From Streptomyces sp. ST2-7A (GTDB lineage: Bacteria > Actinomycetota > Actinomycetes > Streptomycetales > Streptomycetaceae), in the NCBI RefSeq assembly GCF_021390475.1, contig NZ_JAJUWS010000046.1:1-53192 (forward strand): a stretch of DNA of 53,192 nt, given 5' to 3'. The first letter of the stretch is position 1. The number at the start of each line of letters is the position of its first letter. The notes beneath the pieces were generated by a model. It saw only the letters and a list, made by a program, of their open reading frames with translations, was not told the DNA's origin and did no database searches. The translations under genes and the position numbers were made by a program. Positions 1 to 7,697 of this stretch are shown here, one piece after another.

Positions 1-292
1 CGGCCCCCCCCCCCCCCCCCGCCGGGTAACGCGACAACGTCAGGACTCGTACGGCGACGGAGCGCGGGGCCGGGCAACGCTCACCGGTCCGAGGGGCGTC
101 CCGCTCGAGAAGGTCTCCCAGCCGCTGATCGACCTCGGCGTCACACGGTCGCACTCGCGACCGATGACCTCCAGCGACTTGATGGGACACTCCCGCTCGA
201 GGGATCGCTTCCCGGGGCACGCGGAGGGCGCGGGGCCCTCGGCGGAAATGGACAACGACGAAGCCCCGGGTCCGTGACCCGGGCCTTCGCGC
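1..292. other. Left edge without a convincing gene; poly-C run and tRNA-type terminator hairpin
   Basis: A run of 17 C lies at 4-20, which may be a slippage or assembly feature. Two reading frames are open here, but neither looks like a protein: composition is low in complexity and no family motif is visible. At 261-287 an inverted repeat (arms of about 12 bp with one mismatch, loop cgt) sits just downstream, on the minus strand, of a tRNA-Gly 3'-half copy. It resembles the terminator hairpins next to the other half copies and the real tRNA. Confidence 0.5.
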
Positions 293-475
293 TGGAGCGG
301 GCGACGAGAATCGAACTCGCGCCCCTCGCCCGGGAATCACCGGTGCTCGCGTGCGGAACTTCGCCCTGACCTGTGCAAACACCGGGATCAACGCCTGCTG
401 CGGAGGGCCTCTGAACGCCTCTGGTCACCGGCGCTGATCGCTCTGAAGGGCACGGATGGGGCACGCTTGCCTTCC
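293..475 (-). repeat. tRNA-Gly 3'-half copy A (decayed att site) plus conserved flank
   Basis: 293-336 aligns with the 3' half of the tRNA-Gly at 32075-32148. The first 29 bp are identical; the last 15 bp differ at six positions, mostly to G or C. The following 130 bp end in a block reading gggcacggatggggcacg, which is also found after the other half copies. I infer that this is the oldest and most eroded attachment remnant, and the left boundary of the accreted region. No integrase lies beside it. Confidence 0.65.
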
Positions 476-663
476 GCGCCACATGGCGACGGGATGCAAG
501 CCGAGCGCCGGATCACCAGCAAGCGCTCGGTCCGCACGGTTGGTTCCCCCCCCGCTTGTCAATCGGTGGCGACCCGAAGGCCGTGCTGTTTCTGCTGGTC
601 ATCCCATTTCGGGTGCGTCCGCCGGGTGAATGAATACGGGTGCCATACCACCTGCGGGTTGTC

Positions 664-1299
664 TCAGCGCCGGCGGACGAGGGCTGGTATTCCAGGGCCG
701 CTGAGTTCGGTTGAATCCGTCGGCCGACCGGATAGCGCCAGAAGCAGGGCGATGGCAGTGCCGTGGACTTCGTCGCCGTCGCCTATTTGAAGGTCCACAT
801 CAGTCGCGACCAGACGACAGCCTCGTGCCCGCTCCTTGCCACCACCGAAGCTCTCGCTCGTTTTGGCCTGGTACCGGATGGCCTTTGCGACGTGGCTCGG
901 CGGATAGTCGCGGTGGATTCCGAGCGGTCGTCTGATGTCCTCCCCGTGCGCGAAGGCTTCAACCAGCCGGGTGGCGAGAGGAGCCGGTGGCGTGCTTGTG
1001 TGCTCGACGACTTTACGGAACGCCGCAAGTGTCCGGTCCGGCTCGCCATGGCGTTCACGGACGACGCCTACGGCGTTGTCGCGGTCGAAGTCGAAGCGGG
1101 CGGCGATCAAGCGTCGGGCGAACCCGATACGGGTCGTCTTCGCGGTGTCGATCAGATGGGCAAGAACGTCGTGAACCGTCCAACCGTCGCACAGCGATGC
1201 CACGCTCCACTGCTGGGGAGTGAGGTCTTCCAGATCCTGAATCAGGGCATGGCGTTCGGCGTGGACAACAGACCAGATGGCAGTCTTTACTTCAGGCAT
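664..1299 (-). CDS. Maleylpyruvate isomerase-family mycothiol-dependent protein (MDMPI/DinB-like)
   Basis: The 211-residue product has the layout of the actinobacterial mycothiol-dependent maleylpyruvate isomerase family. The N-terminus forms a DinB-like helical bundle that runs from ERHALIQDLEDLTPQQW into W-T-V-H-D-V-L-A-H-L, where the His usually binds metal. A later EAFAHGEDIRRPLG segment supplies the third expected His. The ATG at 1299 is chosen because the alignable domain begins within ten residues; the frame is open farther upstream but would cross the divergent promoter. Substrate cannot be told: relatives range from true isomerases to thiol transferases. The HxlR gene is transcribed divergently from 1381 and is the obvious regulator. 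Confidence 0.8.
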   Translation of the reverse strand: MPEVKTAIWSVVHAERHALIQDLEDLTPQQWSVASLCDGWTVHDVLAHLIDTAKTTRIGFARRLIAARFDFDRDNAVGVVRERHGEPDRTLAAFRKVVEHTSTPPAPLATRLVEAFAHGEDIRRPLGIHRDYPPSHVAKAIRYQAKTSESFGGGKERARGCRLVATDVDLQIGDGDEVHGTAIALLLALSGRPTDSTELSGPGIPALVRRR

Positions 1300-1380
1300 G
1301 GCGCTACTCTTACAGTAGTACTGTCTACTGGACAAGTAGTATATGTGTGTTGTGGTGTTCCGGCGGTTAGGGGTCCAGCG
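1300..1380. promoter_or_regulatory. Divergent promoter/operator between the MDMPI-like and HxlR genes
   Basis: A perfect palindrome, acagtaGtactgt, occupies 1312-1324. A second inverted repeat, ctact...agtag, lies at 1325-1339. Together they cover the only A+T-rich patch between the two genes, including a TAGTAT -10-like hexamer at 1337-1342 reading toward the regulator. HxlR proteins are dimeric winged-helix factors that bind such dyads, so autoregulation plus control of the neighbour is the simplest reading. The promoter hexamers are weak, so exact start sites are not assigned. Confidence 0.5.
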
Positions 1381-2076
1381 GTGGCGTCGCGCAGAACTTA
1401 CGGCTCGTACAACGACGGTTGCGCCGCGGCACATGCGCTCGACCTCGTCGGCGAGCGGTGGGCGCTCATCGTCGTACGTGAGCTGCTCCTGGGGCCGAAA
1501 CGGTTCGTCGATCTACAGCGGGACGTCGCAGGCGTCGGGCCCGGGGCACTGACCCAACGGCTCCAGCAGCTCGAAGCGGTCGGGATCGTGACCCGGCGAA
1601 CCCTGCCCCCGCCTGCACGCGTCCTTGCGTACGACCTGACCGACTGGGGGCGTGGGCTTGAGCAGGTCAATACCGCGTTGTCGGCATGGGCGTCCCGATC
1701 GCCGAAACTTCCGGTCCATGCAGACATGAGTCCCGACAGTCTTGTCCTGGCCATGCGTGCTCACACGCGACCAGTTCCGGTGCCACGCAACATGCAGGTC
1801 ACCATTGAGCTCATCGACTCACGAGCTCCCGGTGACTCGTCGGTCGAGTATGTCGCCACATTGACAACATCGGGCCCAGAGATCGAGAAGGGCACCACGG
1901 ACACCGCCGACGCACGCGTCCAGGCCACCACCCGTGCCTGGAAGGCCCTCATCCTCGGCCGAGCGCCTCTGGAGGATCATGACGAGATCGAAATCACCGG
2001 CGACAGCGCCGCCGTGCACGCTCTCCTGGAAGGCACACGCCTCGAGCTGGAAACGCCGGAGCCCAGCAGCGAATAG
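1381..2076 (+). CDS. HxlR-family transcriptional regulator with C-terminal SCP2-like domain
   Basis: Residues 1-100 carry the HxlR winged helix: the CAAAHALDLVGERWALIVVR helix is followed by LLLGPKRFVDLQRDVAGVGP and the recognition segment ALTQRLQQLEAVGIVTRR. Residues from about 120 to the end resemble the SCP2-like domain that many actinobacterial HxlR proteins carry. The total of 231 residues fits that two-domain class. GTG at 1381 is preferred because the HTH begins directly after it and AGGGG lies about 8 nt upstream. It is divergent from the MDMPI-like gene, with palindromes between them. The inducer is unknown. Confidence 0.8.
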   Translation: MASRRTYGSYNDGCAAAHALDLVGERWALIVVRELLLGPKRFVDLQRDVAGVGPGALTQRLQQLEAVGIVTRRTLPPPARVLAYDLTDWGRGLEQVNTALSAWASRSPKLPVHADMSPDSLVLAMRAHTRPVPVPRNMQVTIELIDSRAPGDSSVEYVATLTTSGPEIEKGTTDTADARVQATTRAWKALILGRAPLEDHDEIEITGDSAAVHALLEGTRLELETPEPSSE

Positions 2077-2270
2077 GGTCTGGTCCCCTGCAGCCAGCAC
2101 AGCCAGAGGTCACCCGAGAAGGGGTGGCTCACCTTCCCGTGGCCGATCATGCTCCTGGGATCATGTCCGCCCACGCCACTGAGGACGCGGACGGCGTAGT
2201 GGACGCTCTGGCCGACGCCATGGGGCCGCGCTGATCCACCAGCACTCCAACCGGGAGCGCCGGCAGGAGA

Positions 2271-2702
2271 GTGCAGAAGCACTCGACGCCAGGGTGCGGG
2301 CGGAGCGCGAAACTACTCAGCAAGTGCGCCGGTACCGGTCCGCTGGGCGAGCGGCTGTGGCCGGAGCTCCAGGTCGATGACGGCGATCTCGTGGTGGAGA
2401 AGGCCGCCGCCAGCGCCTTCTTCCCGGGACGGTGCCCGCTCACCGGGCTTCTCGAACGGCGTGGCATCGACACCGTGCTGATCACCGGTACCTTCACCTA
2501 CGTGTGCTGCGAGTTCTCCGCCCGCGACGCGAGCACCCTCGGCTACCGGGTCATCATGGTGGTCGACGCCGACGACGCCCGGCGCGACGAGGACCACCAC
2601 GCGACAGTTCGTACGATCCACCGCACGTTCGGCGATGTCCGGCCTACCGCCGACGTACTCGCACTCATCCACAACCATGGACCACATGGCCGGAGGCGAT
2701 GA
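2271..2702 (+). pseudogene. N-terminally truncated isochorismatase-family (cysteine hydrolase) remnant
   Basis: From about residue 24 the product follows the isochorismatase-like fold: GPLGERLWPEL, then VVEKAAASAFF with the catalytic Lys, then the nucleophile region TFTYVCCEFSARDA with Cys. The first 80 or so residues of the family, including the catalytic Asp in the D-x-Q motif of strand 1, are missing, and nothing like them appears in any frame of 2077-2270. The gene therefore lacks one residue of the Asp-Lys-Cys triad and is probably dead. An intact relative lies at 24279-24842 but is not obviously the parent. Confidence 0.65.
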
Positions 2703-2910
2703 GCGGTCCCGTTACAAGCCGCGTATCCACGTCCGGGACGCGGATGGCCTGTGGCCGGCTGTCCAGGGCTCGGTCCCATGCTTCGTCAGGGCACGGCAGG
2801 TAGTTGAACCGGCCTCGATTACTTCGGTGACGGCGAGGGAGGCGCCGCATGCCGGTGGTCGGACGCCATGGTCGTGGTGTCCAACCACCGGCATGACGAG
2901 GACGTAGCCG
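2703..2910 (-). terminator. Intergenic stretch with terminator-like hairpin at 2851-2892
   Basis: No gene is supported here. Arms gccggtggt (2851-2859) and accaccggc (2884-2892) pair perfectly around a 24-nt loop, 19 bp past the stop of the minus-strand lipoprotein gene. They also lie between convergent genes, so the hairpin could end transcription from both sides. There is no clear T-tract, which is common in this type of genome. Confidence 0.4.
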
Positions 2911-4164
2911 TTACGCGGGCAGGGCGTGCAGGTCCTCGCCGTGCAGGGCGAATACGTGCGTGCTGTCGGTGGCCACCAGCCAAGCGCGATGGTCCCCCGA
3001 GCCGTCGTTGAACGTCCAGCGCAGAGCACCGGTCGTCGCGTCGAAGGCGTGTATGCCGCCCTGCTCGTCGAGGCTGGTGGCTCCGTAGAGGGTGTCGCCC
3101 GCCTTGACGAACTGCCGCGGCACCCGGGCACCCGCGTCCGAGAGGTCTCCGGACTGCCAGATCACCTCGCCGGTCCGTGGCTCGATGGACCAGAGCGTCC
3201 TGCCGCTGTCCGCGATGTAGAGCACGTCCTCCACGATGGCCGGCTCCTGGAAGGCGTCGAAGTCCTCGGCCTGCACAGACCACTTCTCGGTGCCGTCGGG
3301 CAGGTGGAACGCCTGGAGCTGCTGCCGCTGCGGGACGATGATCAGATCCTGGTGAACGGCGAAGACCCCGTAGTTCGTCTCTGTCGTCTTCTGCGTCCAC
3401 ACCTGCCCGCCAGTGGCGGTGTCGCGAACCGTGAGGTTCTGCTTGAAGTCGGTGTAGATGAGGTAGCGGTCCTGGACGACGGCGTGAACACCGTTCTGCT
3501 CCGTGCCGACGTCTCGCTGTTCCTTCCACACCACCTTGCCCGTGCCGCTGTTCAGCGCGGCGACCACATTGGTAGAGGACGAGCCGTCGCCCTCGAGGAT
3601 CTCGGCGATGACATACACCTGCGCCTCGTCCACCGCGATCGGCCGCGGCTGCCGATACTCCTTGCCCAGATGGCTGCGCCACGTCTCCTTGCCCGAAGCC
3701 GGGTCGTACCCGCCAACCGTGCCGTCATAATTGCCGCTGGCCAGGTAGAGGGTGCCGTTGCCGAGCAGCAGCGCCGCACCGGGGACTGCGCCGCCCTCCA
3801 GCGACCACTGCTCCTCGCCGGTCGCCCCGTCGAGGGCGACAAGCGGATTACCGGCCGCGATCACCACACCGTCCACCGCCACGAGTTCGTCGTTGTTCCC
3901 GTACGTCTGTGCCGATGTCGACTTCGTCCACAGCGGCTCGGGGGCCTGTCCGGCCTCGGGCGTAGCATCCTCGGACGGGTCGTTGTCCTCGGCTGGCCTG
4001 TCGCCACCGGAGCCCTTGCCGTCGTCCCCCGAACCCTCATCCTTCTCACCGCAGCCGGCCGCTCCGGCCCCCAGGACAGCCAGCGTGACGCCGCCTGCCG
4101 CCAGTCGCAGTGCCTGTCGCCGGGAAGCCCTGCCGCCCGTTGTGCTGCTGCGTCCCTTGGCCAT
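2911..4164 (-). CDS. Tat-type lipoprotein with PQQ-like beta-propeller repeats
   Basis: The 417-residue protein starts with a twin-arginine-like signal (R-A-S-R-R-Q-A-L-R-L-A-A) and a lipobox ending A-A-G-C38, then a Gly/Asp/Glu-rich linker of about 45 residues. The rest is a chain of PQQ/PQL-like blades: VALDGATGEEQWSLEG, YDPASGKETWRS, LNSGTGKVVWKEQ, RDTATGGQVWTQK, IEPRTGEVIWQSG and FDATTGALRWTF. Such proteins are surface-anchored beta-propellers; most have no quinone and no known enzyme role, so binding or scaffolding is inferred. ATG at 4164 is chosen for its GGGGA Shine-Dalgarno 7 nt upstream and because it starts the signal peptide. A frame ten codons longer is open. Confidence 0.82.
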   Translation of the reverse strand: MAKGRSSTTGGRASRRQALRLAAGGVTLAVLGAGAAGCGEKDEGSGDDGKGSGGDRPAEDNDPSEDATPEAGQAPEPLWTKSTSAQTYGNNDELVAVDGVVIAAGNPLVALDGATGEEQWSLEGGAVPGAALLLGNGTLYLASGNYDGTVGGYDPASGKETWRSHLGKEYRQPRPIAVDEAQVYVIAEILEGDGSSSTNVVAALNSGTGKVVWKEQRDVGTEQNGVHAVVQDRYLIYTDFKQNLTVRDTATGGQVWTQKTTETNYGVFAVHQDLIIVPQRQQLQAFHLPDGTEKWSVQAEDFDAFQEPAIVEDVLYIADSGRTLWSIEPRTGEVIWQSGDLSDAGARVPRQFVKAGDTLYGATSLDEQGGIHAFDATTGALRWTFNDGSGDHRAWLVATDSTHVFALHGEDLHALPA

Positions 4165-4325
4165 GTGGTCGTCCCCGTAGTGTCGTATGAGCATAAGTAT
4201 GCGCAGACCGTCATCGCAAAGACATGTGGTTCTGTGACCGGCACGTTAGTCGCTGCCGGGCGGTGTGACTCACGGCGAGGATCAACCGGGACAACCCCGT
4301 GAACCGATCGGGACATTGAGCCTTT
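4165..4325. other. Upstream region of the lipoprotein gene
   Basis: This 160-bp gap separates the lipoprotein gene from the dead transposase. It includes an A+T-rich patch (about 4185-4245) that probably holds the minus-strand lipoprotein promoter. I cannot place clear -35/-10 hexamers or a transposon end. Confidence 0.3.
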
Positions 4326-4685
4326 CCAACCTCAGCTGGTTGAGGCGAGGCGAAGGGTCGGGATGGCTTTGCCCGGGTCGGTGATGCGGGTGGTTGAGCA
4401 CCGCAGACGACGGAGGAGTCGCCAGGACTTCGGAGTGGCCACGGCCTGTTCGCCCAGGGCTCGGATCTTCGCCCGGGAGCGGTTGTGGGCTCGTTGGCCG
4501 GCGGAGAGGTTCTCCCCTCGGCCGCGGTAGGGGGTGCGCACGGTTCCACCGGCGCCCTGATAGCCCTTATCCGCCCAGCAGGGCACGTTCACGCAGGTCA
4601 GAGCATCGATGATGGTGTGGGTGCGGGCTGCGCGGATGTCGTGGACGGCTCCGGGCAGCGCGGGCGAGGCCCACAACAGGCGTCC

Positions 4686-4718
4686 ATGGGGGTACCTCCC
4701 GGCCGAAGGTTGGGGGAG
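4686..4718. repeat. 33-bp hairpin repeat, copy 1 (inside transposase pseudogene)
   Basis: The block begins atgggggtacctccc and ends gttgggggag; it matches 4961-4993 at 30 of 33 positions. It interrupts the transposase frame between AQVLA and LLWASP, so it arrived after the coding sequence. The core can fold with arms around gaa. From memory, similar sequences are scattered in Streptomyces genomes; I could not check this. Confidence 0.7.
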
Positions 4719-4960
4719 GAGCCGCCAGGACCTGCGCGTTCATCCCGTGCCGGCGATGTTTCCCCGAGTAGTACGGCCGCTCGGCCGCCACGCGATCAAT
4801 CGGCAGCAGGGTGCCGCCCGGGACTCACGAACACCTTCCGCGCCGCCGCCCGGGTGGTGTCGTGGAGGTCCGGGGCCCGCGCGGCCGGGAGCGCCACGGC
4901 CTCGGCGACCCAGCGGTGGGCGGTCGCGACACCGACCCCGAACCCCGCCGCGAGCTGCGC

Positions 4961-4993
4961 ATGGGGGCACCTCCCGGCCGAAGGCCGGGGGAG
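4961..4993. repeat. 33-bp hairpin repeat, copy 2 (inside transposase pseudogene)
   Basis: This second copy begins atgggggcacctccc and ends ggccgggggag. It splits the transposase between AHLRCG-x-T and QLAAGFG. The differences from copy 1 are t/c in the left part and tt/cc in the right arm; copy 2 forms the better hairpin. Same orientation as copy 1, 275 bp away. Confidence 0.7.
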
Positions 4994-5371
4994 TGTGTCC
5001 GCACCGCAGATGGGCCGGAACCAACAACGCCTGGCGACCGGGGGAAAGACGCCGCCACCGGGTCCCGGCCACCCGCCGCTGCGCGGCGAGGAGTTCCGAC
5101 AGGTGATGCAGGGCCGAAGTGGACAAATCCACTCCCGACGGGTGGACAAGCACGACGAAGCTCCTGGTCGAGCGAGTGAGCTTGGTCGTGAACTCATCCA
5201 CCAGGAGCTTCGTTCTTTCCCCCACCCGGCCCCCGCCCCCATGCCTCCCGAGCTCAGCCAGCTTGGAAAAGGCTCAACCGACCTTTCTGCGACTCGGGAG
5301 GTTCGTGCCGAGTGCCACGACTCGTGTGAGACCGGCACGGCAAGGATGTGGATGCGCTCAGGGCCTCCGAC

Positions 5372-5707
5372 CTATGCCGCGTGAGTGTCCGTTCCGCGCA
5401 GGATGTACAGGTCGTCACCGAAAACGGCGGAGATCTGGATCCGGCCGCCAAGAGCGGCGACATAGCGGGCGATGGCCTCCACGGTGGAAACCTCTCCGCG
5501 CTCGATCTGCGAGATCCGGCCCTTGGTCATGTCCATCAATTCCGCGACGTCGCTTTGCGTCATGCCCAGGGCCTTGCGGCGCTCGGCAAGCCGATACCCG
5601 TCGATGTGCGCCTGGTTGCGCTTGCGGGCCTCGGTTACAGCCTCTTCGCCGCCGGCACCCGCAACAACATCGGCACGTACATCGCTCCAATTGGGAAACT
5701 TCTTCAT
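5372..5707 (-). CDS. XRE-family antitoxin (HigA-like)
   Basis: The 111-residue protein carries a single helix-turn-helix, AERRKALGMTQSDVAELMDM followed by TKGRISQIERGEVST, then VEAIARYVAALGGRIQISAVFGDD, the usual tail of HigA-2-like antitoxins. It would neutralise the upstream HigB-like toxin and repress the operon by binding its promoter. Its ATG overlaps the toxin stop (ATGA), the typical toxin-first order. Because the toxin frame is truncated at its N-terminus, this may now be a functionally orphan antitoxin. Confidence 0.8.
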   Translation of the reverse strand: MKKFPNWSDVRADVVAGAGGEEAVTEARKRNQAHIDGYRLAERRKALGMTQSDVAELMDMTKGRISQIERGEVSTVEAIARYVAALGGRIQISAVFGDDLYILRGTDTHAA

Positions 5708-5979
5708 TGCTGTCCCTCCTCTGCTTCACGTTCCTCCACGTACTCGACGCACAGCTCTTCCGCGCGTGGAATCGCCTGGCGGTACCAGGCCGACCAGTTC
5801 CCCGATTTGTCACCGCCCACCAGCAGGATCGCCGAACGCCACGGGTCGAAGACGAACAGGAGACGGATCTCGGAGCGGCCTGCGGAGCCGGGGCGTAATT
5901 CCTTGAGGTTATGGACCTGCGACCCTTCAAGCCGATCGACGAGCGGGCGGCCCGGGCCGGGGCCACCCTCCGCAACCAA
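5704..5979 (-). pseudogene. N-truncated HigB/RelE-like toxin (phage Gp49-like family)
   Basis: The surviving 91 codons match the C-terminal two thirds of HigB-2/Gp49-like ribonuclease toxins: GRPLVDRLEGSQVHNLKELR, then SEIRLLFVFDPWRSAILLVG and GDKSGNWSAWYRQAIPRAEE. The first 35-45 residues normally found before LxAEGGP are absent. The frame instead runs into a degenerate copy of the att flank at 5980-6072. The frame stays open to 6270, so a chimeric N-terminus could be made from an upstream start, but that would overlap the divergent AbiEi gene. I regard the toxin as inactivated by recombination. Confidence 0.65.
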
Positions 5980-6072
5980 CGGAAACGTATCCCGAGGGCT
6001 ACGGACCGTCTGCTCCCGAGCACCCCTGTTGACCGGTGCTGACCGCCCTGACGGGCACGCATCGGGCACACC
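5980..6072. repeat. Degenerate att-flank copy without a tRNA half
   Basis: The segment from ggaaacgt through tgttgaccggtgctgacc to gggcacgcatcgggcac parallels the flank after half copies C, B and D, with scattered mismatches. No tRNA-Gly sequence lies to its left; the truncated toxin gene does. It may be an old junction internal to E4, or the source of the truncation. Confidence 0.5.
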
Positions 6073-6196
6073 CGCGTGAGTGGCGGTCGCCGGATCGCAC
6101 TCGATCGGGTGAAGCTCGCCCAGCGGCAGCGGCGGATAGTGCTTACAGATATAGGCTATGTGTAGACGTTTCCCGTCGGCAGGTGTGGGAGGTGGG

Positions 6197-6790
6197 ATGG
6201 AGAGGGAATCCGAGGGTGCAGCCGGCCTGCCCGAGACCTTCAGGTATGCGGACGCTCGCCGTCGGGGCATCTCGGACCGTCTTCTGCGCCGTCTGCTGGA
6301 CCGGGGGGAGGTGGAGCGGTTGTCCCGGGGGGTGTACCGCAGGGCTGATGCCGATCCCCTGGTGGATCTCGATCTGATCGAGGCGGCACAGCGTGCTCCG
6401 AACGCGACGATGTGCCTTGTCTCGGCGCTGGCCCACCATGACCTGACGGATCAGATCCCGGCCTCCATCGACCTGGCCATCCCGCGTGGACAACGTGCTC
6501 CTCGAACAGCTGGAGTTGTCAGCTGGCACCACTTCGCACGTGAGACCTTCTCGATCGGTCGGGAGCCGCTGCCCGTGGGCGCCGATCAGCCGCTCGCCAT
6601 CTACGGCGCGGAGCGGTGCATCATCGATGCCTTCCGGCTGCGTCATCTGGAGGGGCCGGAACTCGCCGTCGAAGCGCTGCGCAGGTGGCTGTCCCGGCGA
6701 TCCAGCCGGCCCGCTGAGCTCATGACCATGGCCAAGCACTTCCCACGGGCCGCCGCACCTCTGCGCGCCAGTCTGGAGATCCTGCTGTGA
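6197..6790 (+). CDS. abiEi: AbiEi-family antitoxin (type IV toxin-antitoxin)
   Basis: The 197-residue product has the AbiEi layout: an N-terminal winged helix (ETFRYADARRRGISDRLLRR, then LLDRGEVERLSRGVYRR), a middle domain (MCLVSALAHHDLTDQIPASI) and a C-terminal helical part (AIYGAERCIIDAFRLRHLEG). AbiEi represses the abiE promoter and counters the AbiEii nucleotidyltransferase, a phage-abortive-infection and plasmid-stability system. ATG at 6197 has an ideal GGAGGTGGG just upstream; a longer frame from 6158 lacks one. Its GTGA end overlaps the AbiEii start. The antitoxin frame is intact although the toxin frame is not. Confidence 0.85.
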   Translation: MERESEGAAGLPETFRYADARRRGISDRLLRRLLDRGEVERLSRGVYRRADADPLVDLDLIEAAQRAPNATMCLVSALAHHDLTDQIPASIDLAIPRGQRAPRTAGVVSWHHFARETFSIGREPLPVGADQPLAIYGAERCIIDAFRLRHLEGPELAVEALRRWLSRRSSRPAELMTMAKHFPRAAAPLRASLEILL

Positions 6791-7697
6791 ACCCTCGGCC
6801 CACACGCGCGACGGAAGCCGGTCGTGTCTACCTGGACCTGCAGAACCTTGCCAGGCGCGGTGGCCGACCTACGGCAGAGCTGCATCAGCTGTACGTTCTG
6901 GAGTGCTTCCTGGACCGCCTTGCGCGTTCCTCCTACGCGGATCGATTTGTCCTCAAGGGGCGGGGTGCTGCTGGCGGCATACGACATGCGCCGGCCGACA
7001 CGCGTATATCGATCTTCGCGCCGACCGTCTGACGGCATCGCCGGACGCCGTCCTGGAAGCTGTTCGGGTTATCGCCGCTCAGCCGATCGACGACGGAACG
7101 GTGTTCCATGCCGAGGAGGCACGTGCCGAGATCATCAGGGACGACGAGGAGTACAACGGGGTACGGGTCACCATGACCGTCGAACTGGCCAGCGCACGGA
7201 TGACGTTCCATGTCGATGTGAACGTGGGCGACCCGGTTGTCCCCACTCCCGGAAGCGTCGCGCTGCCGCGCCTGCGAGGAGGTGCCGTCACACTGCTCGG
7301 TTACCCGCTGGCCATGGTCCGGGCCGAGAAGATCATCACCATGCTGGAGCGGGGTGAAGTCAACACTCGCTGGCGAGACTTCGCGGACGTGTACCTGCTG
7401 GCGGCGCGACACGACGCCGACGGCGACGAACTCATGGCGGCGATGGAAGCAGTCGCCAAACACCGGGGTGTACGGCTGCGGGGCCTACTCCCGGACTTGG
7501 CAGCCCTTCCTGAACTGGCCCAACGCAGATGGGCGGCCTGGGTACGCAAGCAGCATCTGGACGACCGCCTCCCGCAGTCCTTCCAGGAGACCTTCTCCGG
7601 CGTCGAGCGGTTCGCCGATCCGGCATTGACCGGCAGTGTTGCCGGACAGGTCTGGAACACGGGGCAGCAGCGCCGGCAGCGGCGAGTGGAGACGTGA
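6787..7697 (+). pseudogene. abiEii: AbiEii nucleotidyltransferase toxin, two +1 frameshifts in the active-site region
   Basis: The N-terminus (frame of 6787) reads AGRVYLDLQNLARRGGRPTA to YADRFVLKG. The next piece, GGVLLAAYDMRRPTR, is in the second frame, and IDLRADRLTASPD onward to 7697 is in the third. One extra G in the run near 6957-6965 and one extra T near 7005 (cgcgtatatcgat in place of cgcgatatcgat) restore the nucleotidyltransferase signature G-G...R-D-I-D-L. The distal part is complete, including the AMVRAEKIITMLERGE and RWRDFADVYLL segments. As written, the catalytic Asp-x-Asp cannot be translated with either end. Either the toxin is dead while its antitoxin persists, or two indels are assembly errors. 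Confidence 0.75.

Larger units (their letters stand above)
4326..5215 (-). pseudogene. IS5-family-like DDE transposase, multiply frameshifted
   Basis: Read across three frames on the minus strand, the pieces form a recognisable Streptomyces IS5-type transposase: SFVVLVHPSGVDLSTSALHH, then RRVAGTRWRRLSPGRQALLV, AAGFGVGVATAHRWVAEAV, PYYSGKHRRHGMNAQVLA, WASPALPGAVHDIRAARTH, WADKGYQGAGGTVRTPYRG and LRRLRCSTTRIT. The frame changes at each of two 33-bp insertions and elsewhere, so no active enzyme is possible. I could not identify terminal inverted repeats or a target duplication. A long imperfect inverted repeat near 5158-5212 (gaagctcctggt / accaggagcttc) may mark the N-terminal edge. Confidence 0.75.

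Noticed and set aside
40..482. Two overlapping minus-strand frames at the left edge (40-255 and 141-482)
   Set aside because: They run through the att copy and have no protein-like motif; their length is explained by G+C-rich DNA.
763..1380. Long N-terminal extension of the HxlR frame back to 763
   Set aside because: The extension is antisense to the MDMPI-like gene and crosses the divergent operator; the HTH starts right after GTG 1381.
2926..4302. Plus-strand frame of 458 codons opposite the lipoprotein gene
   Set aside because: It is a mirror of the beta-propeller gene; it has no domain and no ribosome site, while the minus strand has a signal peptide and repeats.
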